In this document: positions 9,646 to 16,191 of the stretch, piece by piece
Layout of the letters: the number at the start of each line of letters is the position of its first letter
How positions within the stretch are numbered: the stretch's first letter is position 1
Assembly: GCA_965658965.1 (NCBI GenBank)
Contig: CBFHVV010000002.1
Coordinates: forward strand, 1-64,000
Length of the DNA: 64,000 nt
DNA from: Croceimicrobium sp965658965
Lineage (GTDB): Bacteria > Bacteroidota > Bacteroidia > Flavobacteriales > Schleiferiaceae
Direction of reading: 5' to 3'
Notes under the pieces: model-generated
Seen by the model: the letters and a program-made list of their open reading frames with translations, nothing else
Databases searched by the model: none
Told to the model about the DNA's origin: nothing
Translations under genes and position numbers: made by a program

Positions 9646-10007
9646 TGCTAATATACAACTATTTTAAAAACTGCAATAGCAAAGGGGTGAAATTTTGATA
9701 TTTTCAATAAAGGGACCTATATAGACCAACTTACATGGATATTTTAAGTTTTTAATGGGGACTTAAAGATCTTGCCTTAATTCTAATTTTGACGAATTAG
9801 AGCGATGTCTTTTTTTAGAGTGACTTTATTCGCTAGCTCACAAAAGGTAGATTGGAAAAAGCTGAAGCCAGATCACCTATAGTGTGTAGAGAAGCAGTCT
9901 TATTGACCCTTAGAAGGAGCATGATTCCTAATTTTTAACCGGAGAAAGATGTTTAAGCTGGTCTGGGCAAAATGGGCTTTGAGGATTAGTGAAGTTTAGA
10001 GCAATAA
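9646..10007. other. Intergenic DNA between the two small RNA copies
   Basis: About 360 bp with no convincing coding frame on either strand. It holds the promoter of copy 1 and a weak AT-rich inverted repeat near 9780-9801 (TCTAATT with AATTAGA). Otherwise I see nothing in it. The gene-free stretch as a whole is 9489-10192. Confidence 0.5.
9648..9676 (-). promoter_or_regulatory. Promoter of small RNA copy 1
   Basis: On the minus strand TTG (9676-9674) is followed after 18 bp by TATATTAG (9655-9648), one mismatch from TAnnTTTG. The box ends exactly 3 bp before the first base of the CAGCG that opens the conserved block, the same distance as in copy 2. Confidence 0.5.
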
Positions 10008-10070
10008 AAACCCCGGTCACTCTAGAAAGAATGCCGGGGTAAACCTTAACCTGATTAATCTGCTTCGCTG
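10003..10070 (-). ncRNA. Putative small RNA, copy 2
   Basis: Second perfect copy of the 64-bp block (10008-10071). It shows the same leader, the same CCCCGG/CCGGGG terminator hairpin and a shorter T run (TTTTTATT). Sequence outside the block is unrelated to that around copy 1, yet a -7 box sits at the identical position. That argues for selection on a transcription unit rather than a chance duplication of DNA. Confidence 0.6.
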
Positions 10071-10073
10071 AGA

Positions 10074-10105
10074 CAAATATAGTGTAAGAATATTTAATAA
10101 TCCAA
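10074..10105 (-). promoter_or_regulatory. Promoter of small RNA copy 2
   Basis: On the minus strand TTG (10105-10103) is followed after 21 bp by TATATTTG (10081-10074), a perfect TAnnTTTG box. It ends 3 bp before the CAGCG of the conserved block. Confidence 0.6.
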
Positions 10106-10192
10106 ATTTTACTTTGGAAAAAGATTATAAAACTTAAAATATCAAGATGAATAAGATGGTTTCGGGTTGAAAAACGGATTTATCAGGTTTCA

Positions 10193-10741
10193 CTACTCTT
10201 GCTTGAGACGTTTACGCTTATAAAGTTTTGCCGCAATAAAGAAAAGAACGCCTAGAGCCAATAATACGCCAAGACCAATGAATAAACCATCAGTACTTTT
10301 CCATACCGCCAACATAACAACGGCAATTAATATTAAGGTAGGAACTTCATTGTATAATCTATAGCCAAAACTTGTAATACCAGAAGGGTTTAGAGCCAAG
10401 CTTTTAATTTGACGGTTGCAGCTAAAGTGGTATACAACTAAGCCCAAAACAAGGCTAAGTTTTATATGCATCCAGGGTTGCTGCAGCCAAGCAGGGTTTA
10501 AAACCAACATGCCAATACCTCCAGTTAGAGTTAAGTATAAAGCTGGGGTTTGTATAATTTGATAAAGACGCTTTTCCATAATATGGTACTGCTTGCGCAA
10601 AACAGTAGACTCTAAATTGTCTGTGCCAGCATCCCAAGCTTCTCGGTGATAAACGAAGAGGCGTACCAAATAAAATAAAGCGGCAAACCATGCTACAAAA
10701 CCGATTATATGCAAGGCTTTAAAGAGAAAGTAAAAATTCAT
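10193..10741 (-). CDS. hemJ: Protoporphyrinogen IX oxidase HemJ
   Basis: 182 residues from the ATG at 10741; a start six codons further upstream is possible but less like the family. The N-terminus FKALHIIGFVAWFAALFYL, the segment LRKQYHIMEKRLYQII, and WMHIKLSLVLGLVVYHF are characteristic of HemJ. HemJ is a small four-helix membrane protein that oxidises protoporphyrinogen IX to protoporphyrin IX. The conserved His in ALHIIG and Lys in HIKL correspond to residues essential in cyanobacterial HemJ. The gene is divergent from hemN, an earlier enzyme of the same pathway, across 75 bp that hold an FNR-like dyad. Confidence 0.9.
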   Translation of the reverse strand: MNFYFLFKALHIIGFVAWFAALFYLVRLFVYHREAWDAGTDNLESTVLRKQYHIMEKRLYQIIQTPALYLTLTGGIGMLVLNPAWLQQPWMHIKLSLVLGLVVYHFSCNRQIKSLALNPSGITSFGYRLYNEVPTLILIAVVMLAVWKSTDGLFIGLGVLLALGVLFFIAAKLYKRKRLKQE

Positions 10742-10769
10742 TTTGCAAAGTAAAGCCAATTTTAAGGTC

Positions 10770-10781
10770 TGACAATTGTCA
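10770..10781. promoter_or_regulatory. FNR-like operator upstream of hemN
   Basis: TGACAATTGTCA is a perfect 12-bp palindrome. Its centre (10775.5) is 29.5 bp before the -7 box at 10805, placing it near -41 of hemN, the class II activator position. Confidence 0.7.
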
Positions 10782-10804
10782 TTTTTCGGGTCTTTATTAG
10801 CCCG

Positions 10805-10812
10805 TAGATTTG
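10805..10812 (+). promoter_or_regulatory. -7 box of hemN
   Basis: TAGATTTG is a perfect TAnnTTTG match. It ends only 4 bp before the ATG at 10817, so transcription should start at or next to the start codon and the mRNA may be leaderless. Confidence 0.65.
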
Positions 10813-10816
10813 CCTT

Positions 10817-12166
10817 ATGAATTACGACCTAGTAGAGAAGTATAATGTGCCAGTACCGCGCTATACTTCATATCCGACCGTTCCCTTATGGGAAAGTAAA
10901 AATGTTGAAGGGGCCCGCTGGATGCATCAAGTTTTAAAGCGTTTCGATTCTAATAATGAGATTAGTCTATATATACATTTGCCTTATTGTGAGAGTCTTT
11001 GCACCTACTGCGGCTGCAATAAGCATATTACTAAAAATCACTTATTAGAATTGCCTTATGTAAAGACAGTCTTAAAGGAATGGGAAATGTACCGCAGTCG
11101 TTTTTCTAAGAAGCCGATCATTAAAGAGCTTCACTTAGGCGGCGGAACGCCTACATTCTTCAGCCCAGCGAGTTTGGAAGTTCTAATTAAGGGACTTTTA
11201 GAGGAAGCGGAAGTTCCTAAAGATCGTTCTTTTAGCTTTGAAGCCCATCCCTCCAGTACCAGCAACGAACACTTAGAAACACTCTATAATCTGGGCTTTA
11301 ACCGCCTAAGTCTAGGTATTCAAGACTTTGATGAGGAAATTTTGAAAACCATTCATCGTTTTCAGAATGCACAGCAGGTCGAGCGCATCTGCCGTAAGGC
11401 AAGAGACTTAGGCTATGCTTCGATTAATTTTGATTTAATTTATGGTTTGCCAAAGCAAAATAGTGAGCATATTGGCATAAATCTCGACTGGGTGAAAAGT
11501 CTTCGCCCAGATAGGATTGCTTATTATAGTTATGCGCATGTACCGGGTGTAGCTCCTGGTCAGAGAGCTTACAGTGAGGCGGATCTACCGCAAGGGAAAA
11601 CCAAGTGGGAACTATACCAGCAAGGTCGGGAAGGCTTTTTAAAGATGGGTTACCGAGAAATAGGTATGGACCATTTTGCGCTACCACAGGATGAGTTGGC
11701 ATTGAGTTTAAAGAAGCACAAACTACATCGCAACTTTATGGGCTATACAGCTCAACACACAGATTTAGTGATTGCCCTAGGGGCCAGTTCCATTAGCGAT
11801 AGCTGGGACGCATTTGCACAGAACGAAAAAACCTTAAAAACCTATATGAGGCGCGTGAGAGAAGAGGATTATCCGCCTTTAATTAAATCGCATTACCACA
11901 GTGAAAAGGACGAACAGTTGCGGTCAAAGCTCCTAAACCTTATTTGTCATTTTGAAGCAGAGTGGTTAAATGAGCGCGCCTATTTTAATGAATTCCTTTT
12001 GCCGCGCTTCCGATTATTAGAGGCCGACGGATTGATTAAAATATTCCCTTATCAAGTAAAAGTGACGCTAAGAGGCCGTTCTTTCATTAGGAACATTTGT
12101 GCGGTATTAGATGAAAGATTGCAAAGTACGGATCTAGCAAAACCGACCTTTAGCAAAGCTGTTTAG
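10817..12166 (+). CDS. hemN: Oxygen-independent coproporphyrinogen III dehydrogenase HemN
   Basis: 449 residues, the usual HemN length. The motif CESLCTYCGCNKHI near residue 56 is the full CxxxCxYCxC of genuine HemN, which binds one [4Fe-4S] cluster and two S-adenosylmethionine molecules. HLGGGTPTF and the N-terminal PRYTSYPT segment, needed for coproporphyrinogen binding, are also present. It converts coproporphyrinogen III to protoporphyrinogen IX without oxygen, feeding HemJ. The promoter has an FNR-like site near -41, consistent with induction at low oxygen. The 3' end overlaps a convergent small gene by 4 bp. Confidence 0.95.
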   Translation: MNYDLVEKYNVPVPRYTSYPTVPLWESKNVEGARWMHQVLKRFDSNNEISLYIHLPYCESLCTYCGCNKHITKNHLLELPYVKTVLKEWEMYRSRFSKKPIIKELHLGGGTPTFFSPASLEVLIKGLLEEAEVPKDRSFSFEAHPSSTSNEHLETLYNLGFNRLSLGIQDFDEEILKTIHRFQNAQQVERICRKARDLGYASINFDLIYGLPKQNSEHIGINLDWVKSLRPDRIAYYSYAHVPGVAPGQRAYSEADLPQGKTKWELYQQGREGFLKMGYREIGMDHFALPQDELALSLKKHKLHRNFMGYTAQHTDLVIALGASSISDSWDAFAQNEKTLKTYMRRVREEDYPPLIKSHYHSEKDEQLRSKLLNLICHFEAEWLNERAYFNEFLLPRFRLLEADGLIKIFPYQVKVTLRGRSFIRNICAVLDERLQSTDLAKPTFSKAV

Positions 12167-12381
12167 TTCAAGCTGTTTCTTTGATAGGGATAGTCTTGAT
12201 AAAACTGATTTTCAAATTTTTCTTGCACTTCATGTGGGTCGCGTAACACTTTGTATACCGTGTAAATGACCATTAAGGGTGAGGTAGAGAAAAAGAAGAG
12301 GGCCGCCGCATACCAACTGAAAAGTATGCTAATGAGATAGGCCACAATAAAGATAAAGGAAAAACTTAGTGCGGTTTTCAT
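12163..12381 (-). CDS. Small two-helix membrane protein
   Basis: 72 residues with two predicted membrane segments (about 4-22 and 24-44) and a charged, Gln- and Glu-rich tail ending in NQFYQDYPYQRNSLN. I do not recognise a family, although similar short proteins sit beside cco genes in other Bacteroidetes. It lies downstream of the cbb3 accessory genes on the same strand but behind their probable terminator, so it may be read separately or by readthrough. It converges on hemN with a 4-bp overlap. Confidence 0.6.
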   Translation of the reverse strand: MKTALSFSFIFIVAYLISILFSWYAAALFFFSTSPLMVIYTVYKVLRDPHEVQEKFENQFYQDYPYQRNSLN

Positions 12382-12383
12382 AA

Positions 12384-12415
12384 AAAGGGCTTTCTACATT
12401 AATGAAATGCCCTTT
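12384..12415 (-). terminator. Probable terminator of the cco operon
   Basis: Inverted repeat AAAGGGC...GCCCTTT with an inner TTTC/GAAA pairing. On the minus strand it is followed by five T. It lies 15 bp beyond the stop of the last cco accessory gene. Confidence 0.6.
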
Positions 12416-12429
12416 CATTTTGTTCAATT

Positions 12430-13116
12430 CTAGTTGCAGGTTTCTAGAGAAGCGCCTGCTTTGGGTAGTGCTGGCGAAAGAAAAGGAATATCCAGTTCCA
12501 TACCTCTTAAAATTAAAAGCGCTGCTATTAATACCACGGATAGCGGAATAAGCTTAGGGATAAACTTACTGTAGTTAAGAATAATGGTATTGCTAAAGAG
12601 GTTTAATCCCGCCAGTAGGGGTAAAGTACCAAGGCCAAATGCAAGCATGGTTATTAGTCCTAGTGTTAAGCTTTCTGCGCCTGCGGCAGGGAGCAGGGCA
12701 GCGTAAACCATTCCGCAAGGAAGAAATCCGTTTAAAGCGCCACTGCTGTAAAACCAAAACGAGTTCTTTTTTCCTTGTGCCTTGGGCTGCAGCTTACGCA
12801 AGATGGGTACTAAGAGCTGATTGAATTTACGATCCCACTTTAATAACTTAAAGCCAAAGTATCCGACGAGTAAGAGTAAGCCCGCCATTATTGTGAAATC
12901 GCCTTGCCAATTGGCTACACCAATACTTTGTCCAAAAAGTGCGGCTACCAAGCCTAAAAACATGTAGGTGCTTAAGCGGCCCAAATGGTAAATTATCCAG
13001 TTGGCCTTTTTTTTATTGTTCAGCCATTGCCCCATCACTACTGCCTGCAAAGGGGCGCACATAAGCGCACAATGCAAAGAAGAAAGCAGTCCGAAGCTAA
13101 AGGCTATGCCAATCAT
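12430..13116 (-). CDS. Sulfite exporter TauE/SafE-like membrane protein of the cbb3 cluster
   Basis: 228 residues, about six membrane segments. SSLHCALMC near the N-terminus and GFLPCGMVYAAL in the middle are the two Cys-containing motifs of the UreH/DsbD-like transmembrane family that sits at the end of cco clusters. Relatives in cbb3 clusters are thought to take part in copper or haem supply to the oxidase, by analogy with CcoS/CcdA-like proteins. The exact role is unproven. It overlaps ccoH by 4 bp, so the two are co-translated. Confidence 0.85.
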   Translation of the reverse strand: MIGIAFSFGLLSSLHCALMCAPLQAVVMGQWLNNKKKANWIIYHLGRLSTYMFLGLVAALFGQSIGVANWQGDFTIMAGLLLLVGYFGFKLLKWDRKFNQLLVPILRKLQPKAQGKKNSFWFYSSGALNGFLPCGMVYAALLPAAGAESLTLGLITMLAFGLGTLPLLAGLNLFSNTIILNYSKFIPKLIPLSVVLIAALLILRGMELDIPFLSPALPKAGASLETCN

Positions 13117-13556
13117 GGCAAGAGAATATCGGTTTCAAAGTAATAATCGTCTCCCTCGGTATTAAGATTGACCTTGGCTATCCATTTCCCCGCACTCAAT
13201 TTTTCTTTGGGAATTTCGAGACTTGCTACGCGCCATTCTTTTTGGGAAAGGTAGAAATCCTTTTCGGCATGAGTAGGTGAGTACATTTCAATTTCTGCGG
13301 AGGCTAAAAGGCCTTTTAAGCTAGTGGGAAAGTGTAAAAGTAAAGCTTCATCTTCCACTTTTAGAGTACATTTTTCGTCTAATGCAGCTGCATTTTTTTT
13401 CTGCTCTATGGTTTCTTGATAGGCAATTTCTTTTGCGTAGTAATCCGTTGTTACTAAATCGTGTCTTTGGTTAAGCGCTTTGTATAAAACAGTGCCCATG
13501 CCAATTACAAATATGGCAAGCGTAATCGCTAAACCTGTTCCCCAATTAAACTTCAT
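13113..13556 (-). CDS. ccoH: FixH/CcoH family cbb3 assembly protein
   Basis: 147 residues: one N-terminal membrane helix (about 6-26) followed by a periplasmic domain starting HDLVTTDYYAKEIAYQE, a segment typical of FixH. CcoH stabilises the CcoN-containing assembly intermediate of cbb3 oxidase in other bacteria. It is placed between ccoG and the TauE-like gene in the usual order. Confidence 0.88.
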   Translation of the reverse strand: MKFNWGTGLAITLAIFVIGMGTVLYKALNQRHDLVTTDYYAKEIAYQETIEQKKNAAALDEKCTLKVEDEALLLHFPTSLKGLLASAEIEMYSPTHAEKDFYLSQKEWRVASLEIPKEKLSAGKWIAKVNLNTEGDDYYFETDILLP

Positions 13557-13576
13557 AATGCTTTAATTTTTTGTGG

Positions 13577-15049
13577 CTAATCTTTTCTTTTCGGCTTAAT
13601 TAAGGGGCCAGTAAATGAAGTTTCAATAGTTTCAATTAAGACATCACCTTCATAAACGCCAATTTCTACATCGGTACTAGTACCCGTCATTTGATCTTTC
13701 TTCATATTTAAGATTACCGCGCCTTGGCTTAACTCAGAGCCCTTAACCGTAATTTGCTCATCGCTACCCACCGTTTGTAGGCTTAGGCCCTCTGCGGGAG
13801 ATATGACCTGGAAAGAGTAGGTTTTCTCCTCGGGTGTTTTGTTTAATAATTTCCAATTATAGGCATTGCTATAGGTAATCTCATCTACCTTTTGGTAGCG
13901 TTGACCTTGCATCCGTAGGAAGATGGCCTCAACGTCTGCACGACTCATTACCAAATATAAAAATACGGTTGAGAGAAGGACTAAAATTCCAATATAGGCT
14001 TTTACTCTACCGGTAAGAATTTCGCTTTTCCCAGAAGCAATATTGTTTTCGGAATCGTACCGAATAAGGCCCTTAGGCTTATTGGTCTTTTCCATAATAT
14101 TATCACAAGCATCAATGCATGCGGTACAATTGGTACACTCTAGCTGCGTGCCATTACGAATATCAATTCCTGTTGGGCAAACATCTACACATTGGTTACA
14201 ATCGATGCAATCGCCTTTACCTTCTGCAGCACGGTCTTCTTTTTTACGAAACTTACCGCGTTTTTCTCCACGTAAATAGTCGTAAGCAATAACGATGGAA
14301 TTACGATCTAATAATGCTCCTTGCAATCTTCCGTAAGGGCAAACAATAATGCAGGCTTGCTCTCTAAACCAGGCAAAGACAAAGTAGAATACACCAGAGA
14401 AAATAAGCATTCCGCTTAAACCACTAATATGCTCTTTTGGGTTGTCGCTTACAATTTGCCACCATTCTTCGGTGCCAATGATATACATTAAAAAGAAGTT
14501 GGCAATAATAAAGCTGATGGCGTAAAAGATGCTGTTTTTAAGTATGCGCTTCTTAATTTTTTCTGCTTTCCAGGGCATGCGGCTTAGTCGGAGTTGCTGG
14601 TTACGATCACCATCTATCCAGTACTCTATACGGCGAAAAACATGCTCCATGAAAATGGTTTGCGGGCAAACCCAACCGCAGAATAATCGGCCAAAGGCCA
14701 CGGTGAATACAGAGACGAAAAGTACCCCTATGATCATGGCAATCACGAAGATGAAAAAATCTTCGGGCCAGAAGATACGCCCGAAGATTATAAATTTTCG
14801 CTCCAAAACGTTCATCAGTAAAAATGGTTGCCCATTGATGCGGATGAAAGGAACGGCAAAGAAGATGGCCAAGAGAAGATAACTCATTAATTGCCTCCGA
14901 TAGGTGTAAAAACCGGATGGTTTTTTAGGGAAGAGAAAGTTTCTATCCCCTTTGTCGTTAATAGTCCCTACTGAATCACGAAACGATTGGTCTAATTCTA
15001 ATGTTTCTTTTAAAAGTGTTTCAGTATCTTTTTCTCTTGGCTGGTTCAT
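13577..15049 (-). CDS. ccoG: cbb3 oxidase accessory iron-sulfur protein CcoG
   Basis: 490 residues with several membrane helices. RLFCGWVCPQTIFMEHVF is the NapH-type CxxxCP segment, and the ferredoxin-like part has CIDCNQCVDVCPTGIDIRNG and CTNCTACIDAC, two [4Fe-4S] sites. A C-terminal Ig-like domain (FixG_C) follows. In other bacteria CcoG acts as a cupric reductase that supplies Cu(I) to the CcoN active site. Its ATG overlaps the ccoP stop (TAATG). Confidence 0.93.
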   Translation of the reverse strand: MNQPREKDTETLLKETLELDQSFRDSVGTINDKGDRNFLFPKKPSGFYTYRRQLMSYLLLAIFFAVPFIRINGQPFLLMNVLERKFIIFGRIFWPEDFFIFVIAMIIGVLFVSVFTVAFGRLFCGWVCPQTIFMEHVFRRIEYWIDGDRNQQLRLSRMPWKAEKIKKRILKNSIFYAISFIIANFFLMYIIGTEEWWQIVSDNPKEHISGLSGMLIFSGVFYFVFAWFREQACIIVCPYGRLQGALLDRNSIVIAYDYLRGEKRGKFRKKEDRAAEGKGDCIDCNQCVDVCPTGIDIRNGTQLECTNCTACIDACDNIMEKTNKPKGLIRYDSENNIASGKSEILTGRVKAYIGILVLLSTVFLYLVMSRADVEAIFLRMQGQRYQKVDEITYSNAYNWKLLNKTPEEKTYSFQVISPAEGLSLQTVGSDEQITVKGSELSQGAVILNMKKDQMTGTSTDVEIGVYEGDVLIETIETSFTGPLIKPKRKD

Positions 15050-16005
15050 TATAATGCGCTTATGGCAGTATTATCTTCTAAGCTATCCACGGGTGCGCTA
15101 GCACTGCTATCTGCTGGTGCTGCGCTTTCTTCAAGACTAGGTTTGGTTAATTCGCCTTGTGGTTCTTTAGGGCTCGCTGGATTGCTGCCCACTAAACTTA
15201 GCACATAAGAAGCAACTTCTTGCATTTGTGCCGCGTTTAATTGGTCTTTCCAGGGAATCATTCCCTTGGCAGGAACGCCATACTTAACGGTTCTAAACAC
15301 GTCTTTAATGTCATCTCCATGAATCCAGTAGTTATCGGTAAGATTGGGGCCAACACCGCCACCGCCATCATTGGCATGACAAACTGCGCAGTTTTTTGCG
15401 AAGATTTTGCCTCCTTCGGCTATACGGCTATCGTCTGCTAATAAGGTAACACTGCTTTCGTCTACGAGATTAGCAGCATTCTTAAGGTACTCTTCTTGCG
15501 CAGCTTCCGCTTGAGCTAATTCTATTTTTAACTCTTCTAGTGGTAATGGTGCCGATTCAAATACGTGATAACGCAAAAGGTAGATTACCGCAAATACGAT
15601 TGATAAGTAGAAGCCAGCTTTCCACCAAGGCGGGAGGTTGTTGTCTAATTCCATAATCCCATCGTAGATGTGATCGGTTGCTACTTCCTCTTCGTTTTCT
15701 ACGGGCACCGCGTCGGTTAATTTGTGCATTAAACCGTCTACCCAATCTTCCTCTTCTTCCTCTTCTTCCATGCTTTCTACCACTTCTTTGCCATCCTTAC
15801 GGGCCACAAGTTTTTTCATGGCATCTAGGGCTTCGAAGGTGGCCATAAAGGCAATGACTAAGAAGAATAACGAGATTACTACTAACCAATTGGTAGGGTT
15901 GGCAATAATGTCTAATGAATTTTCGGGATTAAGGAAGGTGAGGCTGCCCGCGCCTACCATTAGTAAAATGGCAAAGGCTAATACTGCTCTATTTAGTTTC
16001 TTCAT
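15049..16005 (-). CDS. ccoP: cbb3 oxidase subunit CcoP, single c-type haem site
   Basis: 318 residues. Two N-terminal membrane segments (about 8-26 and 38-58), an acidic stretch of seven Glu near residue 82, then a FixP N-terminal-like segment with LPPWWKAGFYLSIVF. One cytochrome c domain follows, with CAVCH near residue 211 and a later GMIPW that supplies the axial Met. Textbook CcoP has two CxxCH sites; only one is visible here, as in several Bacteroidetes. The C-terminus is a low-complexity Ser/Ala/Pro tail. The start overlaps ccoQ by 17 bp. Confidence 0.92.
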   Translation of the reverse strand: MKKLNRAVLAFAILLMVGAGSLTFLNPENSLDIIANPTNWLVVISLFFLVIAFMATFEALDAMKKLVARKDGKEVVESMEEEEEEEDWVDGLMHKLTDAVPVENEEEVATDHIYDGIMELDNNLPPWWKAGFYLSIVFAVIYLLRYHVFESAPLPLEELKIELAQAEAAQEEYLKNAANLVDESSVTLLADDSRIAEGGKIFAKNCAVCHANDGGGGVGPNLTDNYWIHGDDIKDVFRTVKYGVPAKGMIPWKDQLNAAQMQEVASYVLSLVGSNPASPKEPQGELTKPSLEESAAPADSSASAPVDSLEDNTAISAL

Positions 16006-16186
16006 GGCTAATATCTTTGTCGTTATCTAAAGGTAGAAGGCTAACTTCCTCAATACTTTTGCGATCTTTTAATAAAATGTAAGTCACGGCACCTATAAAT
16101 AGGCTAAAGAAAATGAGGAAGGAGAGGATGGGGTAAATCGATACCCCATCTATAGTCTCCATATTGTGTTTTATAAATTTTAACAT
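15989..16186 (-). CDS. ccoQ: CcoQ/FixQ-like small oxidase subunit
   Basis: 65 residues with a single membrane helix (about 18-38) followed by LLKDRKSIEEV and an acidic tail. Size, topology and position between ccoNO and ccoP identify it as CcoQ, which stabilises the oxidase complex. An internal Met at residue 9 could also serve as start. Confidence 0.8.
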   Translation of the reverse strand: MLKFIKHNMETIDGVSIYPILSFLIFFSLFIGAVTYILLKDRKSIEEVSLLPLDNDKDISHEETK

Positions 16187-16191
16187 GAGTA

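Noticed and set aside
9679..9690. FNR-like dyad in front of the small RNA genes
   Set aside because: The position 29.5 bp from each -7 box has no TGA/TCA dyad in either copy. The small RNAs are not part of the regulon by this criterion.
9573..10071. A small peptide encoded by the 64-bp block (frame with AKQINQVKVYPG)
   Set aside because: No start codon lies upstream in frame in either copy, the frame crosses the terminator hairpin, and the two copies diverge right after the hairpin. An RNA reading is simpler.
10739..10781. hemJ as a target of the 10770 operator
   Set aside because: On the minus strand no -7 box lies at the 29.5 bp offset. The dyad is closer to a weak box with wrong spacing, so the site is assigned to hemN only.
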